A stretch of 64,000 nucleotides of DNA. Source: Notospermus geniculatus. Taxonomy: Eukaryota; Nemertea; Pilidiophora; Heteronemertea; Lineidae. The notes under the pieces are model-generated. The model was not told where the DNA came from, made no database searches, and was given only the letters and a program-made list of their open reading frames with translations. The stretch covers positions 35,448 to 99,447 of the forward strand of contig NMRB01002434.1 in NCBI GenBank assembly GCA_002633025.1. Direction: 5' to 3'. The position numbers were made by a program, and so were the translations under genes. Positions 57,493-64,000 of the stretch are shown here, piece by piece (within the stretch, counting starts at the first letter, position 1; the number at the start of each line of letters is the position of its first letter).

Positions 57493-58587
57493 TTGTGTAT
57501 ACTAATGATCAGTGACAGTGTATGGCCCAGACCTTGAAGAGCTGGCTAGGATATATTGACCCAGGATCTAATCACTGAATAATCAAAAAGAGATGTAGTG
57601 CATAATGTTTTTTATCGACAGCTTCATGAATTGTTGTGAATTTGCTACCGGTACTAACCTATCTATCCACAGACCACACGACTGACGACAGACACCCACC
57701 CGTCCCGTCCCGTCCCGTGTCATCATTCCTGCATGCATGCATGTCATGCCGATGATTTTCAGGGGTGGATCCACAATTTCGGAAAAGAGGGGGCGCACTG
57801 TGCTAGGAACATGAAATCTGCGGTGAATTTCAATGATTTGCTCCAAATTTCGGAGTTTCACAGTCGATTTCAGGTTTGTTGGCTGTCGACGCCCCCCTTT
57901 TCGATCCGTGCCTGCCTGCATCAATTTCTCACTCATCCAAGCTCCTGCATGTCTCGTTAGCTCAGGTGATAGATCATTGCACTCACAGACTAACTAGAAG
58001 TAGAAGACATTTAACAAGTCATTTATCTTTCAGAGCTAGTGATCCTTATTGGTAATGGGAGTGTGAGACAGGCATCAAAGAAATCTGGTGGCTCCACCAG
58101 GAATAAAAGAGGCCCAACAAAGGGAAAACATCGTGGACCAAAAGTGTTTGAAAATGAATATGTTCATAAAGGAGAGATTTTATTCCGTCAGCTTGGCATG
58201 AAAGTTTATCCTGGAGAAAATGTAAGTAGCTCAAAGCTTGGGTTTTGGAATGCACAACCCATCAGCAAACCATGCTGAGCTTGGCATTAAAGAAAAATGT
58301 GAAAGGAAATTGATATCACAAGTAATGCTATGTTTGAGATCTGTGCACTTTCATTCATCACCTGTGTGATAATATCAATTGTTTTATTTCAGGTTGGTAT
58401 TGCTCGAGATCAAACACTATTTGCATTGAAAGATGGCACAGCTGTCCTCTCCTTTGAAAAAGTCTCACCTTACCCACACAGTCCATTGTATCCAGCAGTT
58501 CAAGCTGGGAGGGAACTTTATCGGGAATTCTTTCATGTTATTCCAAAACCTAAAGAAGGGAAGTTTCGACTTGTATCACAGACGTGA
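57204..58587 (+). CDS. MRPL27: Mitochondrial ribosomal protein L27 (bL27m)
   Basis: Three exons, 57204-57267, 58034-58221 and 58393-58587, in phase (447 nt, 148 aa, the same length as human). bL27m is a component of the mitochondrial large subunit near the peptidyl-transferase centre. The N-terminus (MSAPMLTKNFCGVFGKLKKI) is basic and hydrophobic, as for a mitochondrial presequence. The hallmark ASKKSGGSTRNKRG follows, then GHR-like KHRGPKVFENEYVHKGEILF, VYPGENVGIARDQTLFAL and the C-terminal block with FFHVIPKPKEGKFRLVS. A variant poly(A) signal GATAAA is near 58848. Intron 1 holds a MITE remnant. Divergent from EME1, and the first exon is duplicated upstream. Confidence 0.94.
57760..57914. 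mobile_element. Degenerate GGATC-terminus MITE in MRPL27 intron 1
   Basis: CAGGGGTGGATCCAC at the left and CGATCCGTGCCTG at the right are imperfect inverted repeats resembling the ends at 15023-15221. GGGGGCGCAC and GACGCCCCCCTT form a second inner pair. Confidence 0.55.
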
Positions 58588-59712
58588 AGGAAATGGACTG
58601 CTGTTGTTACTGATGTACAGATACGTGGCTGCGGTTTATCATCATGACATTCTCAACCTCATTCTCTGTCGCATCATTTGACTGTTATGGATTACAGATA
58701 GTGAAGGTGATGTAACTATAGAGGTCTGCTATTCTGGAGCGTTGATCTTGTGATATAACAGTGGTACCAGTTACCCTACAGCCAAGATGTGAATGTGCTG
58801 GCACTTTGGTGTTATTGTATTTTTCAGATCTTTGTATAGATAATTATGATAAAGTTTGAGATTTGAAATACTGACTCCTCAGGCTTATTTCATGCTCTGT
58901 GTCGGGTTGTTTTGAATTCGATCCGTCTCCAAATGACTTGCTGCAGGCCAGAGTTCATGAACTGCTGCCTGACAGTTGACCCTGAAACGCCCACAAGTGC
59001 ATACTTCCCTCCAGGATCCCAAAACGTTATGATGATTGGTCATGATGATGATTGGTCATGATGATGATTGGTCATGATGATGATTGGTCATGATGGAACA
59101 GGCCAATGCACTTTTCACCAAAGGTAGAGTTTCGCTTCTCCGCTGATGTTGAGAGTATTCAGAGAAAAGACACTATCATGACTATGGCCTGTGTGAAACA
59201 CTTTAATAATATATAATACCGGTAATGTACATTATAGATACATTCATCTATGCAAATGAAAATCAAGCATTCGACAAAGGTAAGAAATTGCACACGATGT
59301 GTACAAATCTTTGATGTGTTGGTATGAATGGACGGTTCTAGTGTAAACCCGGGACACAAATTGTCCTTGACTGTATCACAGATGAGATATAGTACGGTAC
59401 TCGTGCACAACTGGAAGGACACAGTCATCGGCTATCTTCGCGGTTCATAACATGAGAGTCGGTTCATAATGAGAGTAAAGCTCAACGTCTGTGAAAAGTT
59501 TAAGCCAATCCAACAATGACTTTTATTATTTGATTTACTTTTAAAATTCTATAAAATTTTCTCATATCGGTCAACCTAAGCAGTGGTCAAGGTATCAGTC
59601 CCTTTTTGCATTACATTATACTTAAGTTTTATCTCCCAACAGTTTAGTCAAGAACAATATAAAGGCTCTTATACCAAGGATACCAAATTGACAGTTTTTA
59701 GCCACAGTTGAT
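58588..59712. other. Intergenic DNA between MRPL27 and CCDC40 (tail to tail)
   Basis: Contains the MRPL27 3' UTR, an 18-bp tandem repeat (GATGATTGGTCATGATGA, about 3.5 copies, 59031-59094) and the CCDC40 3' UTR. No ORF with recognisable similarity. Confidence 0.6.
59031..59094. repeat. 18-bp tandem repeat, about 3.5 copies
   Basis: Perfect units of GATGATTGGTCATGATGA. Confidence 0.93.
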
Positions 59713-62700
59713 TTAGGTTTCCTCAGCAACAGGCATACCACGGGATGCCAGAGCCACTGACACCTTTCTCAGGGAGGTCTGGATGTGGGGATATTCCTGA
59801 TTTAACTTGTCCACGATTGTACTCAGTGCATACATTCTGTTTGTCTGTTTAGATGTCTCCGTTTCAAGAGCAGAATCTGTCTTGCACAAGCGGACATATT
59901 TCCCATCCTTGACTTGCTGATAATATTTTGCTTTCTGTTGCTTGGTAATGATCTCACTCATGTTCTGAAACAGAAAGAGAATGAGAGTTGGAAAATAGGA
60001 GGAAATAGAGTTGAACTTGGTCACTGCAGAGGCGCTAGCAATGTCTCGCTGGAGTAGAAGATCCAGGCGCTGGCATGCAAGGCGTTCCTTCATCCAATGA
60101 CAGAGGTCAAGTTGATATGTAGAGATAAATTCCAGCAAATCAGCCGATTCATCAACACTGACCAACCCTTACAGATCAAAGAGTGCACCTTGATCAATGG
60201 CATTATGAATTCACGCTGGCAGCCTAACCATGCTAATCGTACTATATAATGTGCCAGGGGAAATCTAGTCATCAAATCTCCATTATACATACCTTCTGTT
60301 TCAGCTCCATCAGCCTTTCAACATCACCATCGAGGGTATCCGATGTACTCTGTAGCTGGTTACAGTTGACTTGTTTTTGTTCAAGTTCCATACTCAGTGT
60401 TTGTTGGTGTTCGTGAAGATCTTTGATGTCGGAGTCGCAGCTATTGGCATCCTGAAATAAACAGTCGTAACTTTTGAGATGAGCAATGATACGGGAACAT
60501 TCTGCTCCGTAGACTGCCCGTGGATGAAGCACAACGTTCTGATTTCTGACATCAGGTGCCACACACGATAAGGATCACATGCAAGTGAGCTGGGAAAGTT
60601 TATGTTCAACCCACATCATGATATAACAAACTGGGCCATTAACAAAGCCCCCCTTCTCCAACCTGTACCAACCTGTATTGTGCTCTTGATTTTCTTCTTC
60701 GTCTCAGCGAGCTGACGTTGGAATGTTCCCTTGGTCAATACTTTCTTGTTCATCTTCTGCTGAGCATCACCGCGTGTGACGATGGTATCTCGTCGAGATA
60801 CGGCCTTCTCCATCTCCTGTATCATCTTCTCCTGCTGCCTCATGAGCTGAGCGTAGCGGACCTGCATACGATGAATCTCGGCCTTCATGGCACGGACCTC
60901 ACCTTGACCGACCTCAGAGTCAACAGCAGCCCGGGTTTCCTGGGCGAGCTGGGTCTTTTTCTCCCACAACATAATCTGACGTCTGTAATTAAAAAACATG
61001 AGGCATATGTCACCGGACACTTTCTAGAGCAAGTACAGTGAGTTCACGACTCATTAGGCACAGTATGACCGGTCAAAGGACAGGTCAAAGATCTCTGGAA
61101 CAACGTACTTGTACAACTGCTAACGCTCTCAAATTTGAACTTACTCAGCTTCAATGAGGCTGTTCAGCAACCTCTCCTTCTCCTCAGATAACTCCTCAAG
61201 CTCAGCCTGCATCTCAATCGACTCCTTCTCTGCCTCTTTCAGAGACTGGATGAAGTCGGTCTCCATCAGGATGTTCTCTTGTTGTAGGTTGTGGTTAACG
61301 CCAGCCTCCTTATGGAGCAACATGTTCAACTTCAACATATCATTCTGCATGTTTCTAATGTTTCGTTCGATGCCTGTCATGTCGTTCCTCTGGCTGTCAA
61401 TCTCACCTGTAAGTATTGTTGATTTCATTAGGAAATCTTCCTAGAAGTAAATTCCAGGAAATCATGCTCACAGCGCTGTTCCCGGAATCAACATGGAACA
61501 GCCAGGCCAAATCATATGAAACCCAGCAAGAATTCATCATGAAGATGTCGCACCGCCTCTCTCACCAGCTGATACAGCTGACCACCACGAGCCTGTACTC
61601 AGATAAATCATATGGTGAAGGCCTACTTACATTCAATCCTAATCTTTTTCTGAGAAATAATCGTCAGCTGTTTCTTGAGTCGTTCCACATCGGTTGACTG
61701 GACGTCTTTCTCTTTACTCAGTTTCACCAATTCACTCTGTTCACGGAGCCACATCTGCTGCAATTCGCCGATGTCGGCCAAGCGAGCATCGATCGACTTC
61801 TGGAGTGAGTTGATCTGGATTTCCATTGGACCAATCTCAACGCCCTGGAAACAAATGTTTGATAGCGAATGTAATGTCACAGTATAGAGTCTAGGCTGAC
61901 TGTGTTCAAGTTAAGGGCGAGCCAACGTTTGCAATTTTTGAAACGTGGCCAGGCGTTGTAAATAAAAGATGTCAAAATGCCATAAAAGTACAAGATATAT
62001 GACGGAAATGAAGGCACCTGCGGGGTCTATAAGTCAAAAGGAATTGAATGAGATGTATCTTGGAACGCACTAATTAGCTAATAAGTTGAAACAAAAGACT
62101 AGTTGTCGGAACACTTTCCCAAGAAATGGCACACTTTGAAGATCAAACAACATGCGTGTCGTAAAGTTCGTCGTTTTTTCTACCCAGTCCACCCCTTTCG
62201 GTAGCATTATTTTCAACAGACATAGAGTACTCCACAAGTGAACTGCATGCATGCTGCCAATTTTCCAAAAACAGGGCGGCCATATTGGATCTGGATTTTA
62301 CTTCCTGGTTCTCTTCTAATGTACTGAGCGTGTATGCTGTCTATGAAATGCTGGTCAAGACATCCTTGCCACCCCAGGTTCTATGGGTTTGTGGCATTGC
62401 TGCCACTACCTGAATGTGTCATTTACATGCTTCTTCTCTGAGAAAATTGTACCTGTTTTTCATGTTTGGCGAATTTCTTTGTTTTGGATTACATAATATA
62501 ATTAACTTGTAATTCTTGGGATTTTGCTTATTTCCTGTGTCTACACAGCACAGTGATCACAATGGACCCAAACAAAAGTCAAGTGGGGGTGTCTTTACTG
62601 CTTTTCTCAGAGGGGCCTGGATTGAAGCACTATGAAAATTCGCAATGATGGCTCGCCCTTAAGCGTGTTTTGGAAAGGAGCCATACAGCAAGTCTGTTTT

Positions 62701-63641
62701 TTAAAGCACGGTAAAGCCGGACAAGTAAGCCTACATGATTGATTGGAAAGAGGAAGTTTCATAGTCACTCACTTCACACAAACAGCAGTTTTTTGGACTA
62801 CAGTATTTACACACAAAATACCAAGGGCAGACTGGGTATATGTTGAGATGTAAGTAGCAAATAGGTGTGTTGTCCTACTGTTGCAGTTTGCAAAGGTTTA
62901 TGTCAGGATGTCACTGCTATAGATTCCTAATCAACAGAGGGACTACTTGACTTACCCCAGCACTAGTTATCATTTGTTCTAACTTCTTATTATACTGATC
63001 AATGATTCCTTGTTTTCTCTCGATGATGGCGTTCCTGTGGACGATCTCATTCTCACTCTTCGTGATACTCTCATTCTTCACACGAATCTCTTCATCAAGA
63101 CCTTTAACGATCTTCACCAGGCGTTCAATCCTTGATTTAGTATTTGAGACGTCGAGAGCGTAGCGAGAGATTTCATTCTCGACTTGGGCCACTTGAGCTT
63201 CCTGGAAGTGATGAAACGAACTCATTTAAAGGGCAATTTGGGGACGTGTTGTTGGAGAGATCATCGAAGCAAGAAACAACAACATGGCTGCCTAACACAC
63301 CATAACAGGATGAAACTTTCAGCAGAGAGATGAAACAACAACAAATGTTGTATGACCAGACTTTGAGCCGCACAACTGCTGTGCCGAGTGTGTCATTGCC
63401 CGTGGGTAGGCCTACCTGTCGTTATACAATCATGCGGTTTATCTCAGTTCTCACTCACCAGTTCCTTCGTCCGTCCTCTCATTTTCCCGGTCAGTTTGTC
63501 CGTATAGATGGCTGCCTTCTCCATGGTCAGCTGAGATCGTATCTTCTCCATGATCTCATCTTCCAGTTTGACTTTCTCGAGGTATTCTCGCTCGATTTGC
63601 TTCCGCAGGGCGTTCACCTCATTCTCACGTAATTGTTTATC
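59713..63641 (-). CDS. CCDC40: Coiled-coil domain-containing protein 40, C-terminal half (5' part outside window)
   Basis: Seven in-phase exons: 63641-63459, 63201-62956, 61844-61631, 61406-61145, 60982-60673, 60451-60293, 59964-59713 (1,626 nt, 541 codons plus stop). CCDC40 with CCDC39 forms the 96-nm ruler of motile-cilium axonemes, positioning inner dynein arms and radial spokes. Nearly every exon is heptad-rich coiled coil. Diagnostic similarity to vertebrate CCDC40 includes KVKLEDEIMEKIRSQLT, ELQQMWLREQSELVKLS, QKKIRIE, MQNDMLKLNMLLHK, LLNSLIEAE, IMLWEKKTQLAQET, EIHRMQVRYAQL, QQEKMIQEMEKAV and QQKAKYYQQVKDGKYVRL. The N-terminal half lies beyond 64000. Intron 2 of the visible part carries a TTAA-flanked element. 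Calling CCDC39 instead is unlikely given the C-terminus. Confidence 0.88.
61915..62658. mobile_element. TTAA-flanked inverted-repeat element in CCDC40 intron
   Basis: The ends GGGCGAGCCAACGTTTGC and GCAATGATGGCTCGCCC are imperfect inverted repeats, flanked by TTAA at 61911-61914 and 62659-62662. About 744 bp, without a convincing ORF. The TTAA site suggests the piggyBac superfamily, though the ends start GGG rather than CCC. Confidence 0.65.
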
Positions 63642-64000
63642 CTATGAGAAGAAATGGCTTGAATATGTAACAGGAATACAGATGTGAAAAACCACGGTCA
63701 CTCAGGGACTTGAGGGGACAAGGAATCCTACCCACAGCCACTTGTCTGTGAATATTGAGGTGGTAAGCAAATGCCTGAACACCTACAGACCTGTCCCATG
63801 ATGACAGGTCAATAGGAATTCTGGCCAACCACCAGGAAGACAAAGTCATGATGAATGGCGAAGGAAAGCTGGTGGATGGCAAGTTTTGTTGAACAACGAT
63901 TAATGGGGGAATCATGGTCCTCACCAAAAGCAGAACCTGGGGACTTGATTGAACGAGGCAGTGAACAGACTTTATAACAGTCGAATCACTTTGATCAGGT
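63642..64000. other. CCDC40 intron reaching the window edge
   Basis: I see no exon in these 359 bases on the CCDC40 strand. ORFs here show no coiled-coil pattern. Confidence 0.5.

Overview
The window is nuclear DNA of an animal. It carries spliced genes with GT-AG introns, a nuclear tRNA, many short inverted-repeat transposons (MITEs), tandem repeats and runs of N. The gene set (EEF2K, EIF3D, a STYXL1-like phosphatase, SAC3D1, an effector caspase, NUBP2, MXRA7, EME1, MRPL27, CCDC40) fits a bilaterian with motile cilia. Intron density, frequent TACATGTA motifs, the dense MITEs and signs of high heterozygosity suggest a marine invertebrate, either a deuterostome or a lophotrochozoan. The species cannot be named from sequence alone. 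All gene names rest on protein similarity recognised by eye. Exons were placed by hand from splice sites, with reading phase checked across every junction.

Layout. 0-0.45 kb: last exon of EEF2K (+). 4.46-4.54 kb: tRNA-Leu(AAG) (-). 4.8-16.1 kb: complete EIF3D (+, 14 coding exons), with introns full of ~200-bp repeats, MITEs and a tRNA-derived SINE. 18.8-25.9 kb: a four-exon gene (-) for a ~1,506-aa Lys/Asp/Ser-rich protein ending in a rhodanese plus dual-specificity phosphatase module (STYXL1-like) with an intact HCX5R site. 26-33.9 kb: gene-poor, with a ~1-kb tandem duplication, expanding minisatellites, a foldback element built of CCGCGG palindromes and possible exons of an unidentified gene. 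33.9-36.3 kb: SAC3D1 (-), head-to-head with an effector caspase (+, 37.0-39.3 kb). 39.4-44.3 kb: a ~2-kb duplication of the convergent caspase 3' flank and NUBP2 3' end around a 300-N gap. 43.7-46.6 kb: complete NUBP2 (-), whose start codon lies 63 bp from that of MXRA7 (+) across a TCTCGCGAGA promoter. 49.3-55.7 kb: EME1 (-), with a CUE-like first exon and a small candidate gene nested in its last intron. 55.6-57.5 kb: the EME1/MRPL27 bidirectional promoter and both first exons, present twice. 57.2-58.6 kb: MRPL27 (+). 59.7-63.6 kb: the 3' part of CCDC40 (-).

The genes are mostly housekeeping: translation (EIF3D, EEF2K, MRPL27), Fe-S protein assembly (NUBP2), DNA repair (EME1), mRNA export or centrosome function (SAC3D1), apoptosis (caspase) and ciliary axoneme (CCDC40). 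They form divergent and convergent pairs rather than one pathway. The most unusual items are the phosphatase with its giant charged N-terminal region, the CUE-EME1 arrangement, the nested TATA-box gene and three local duplications lying next to N bases, some of which may be unmerged haplotypes.
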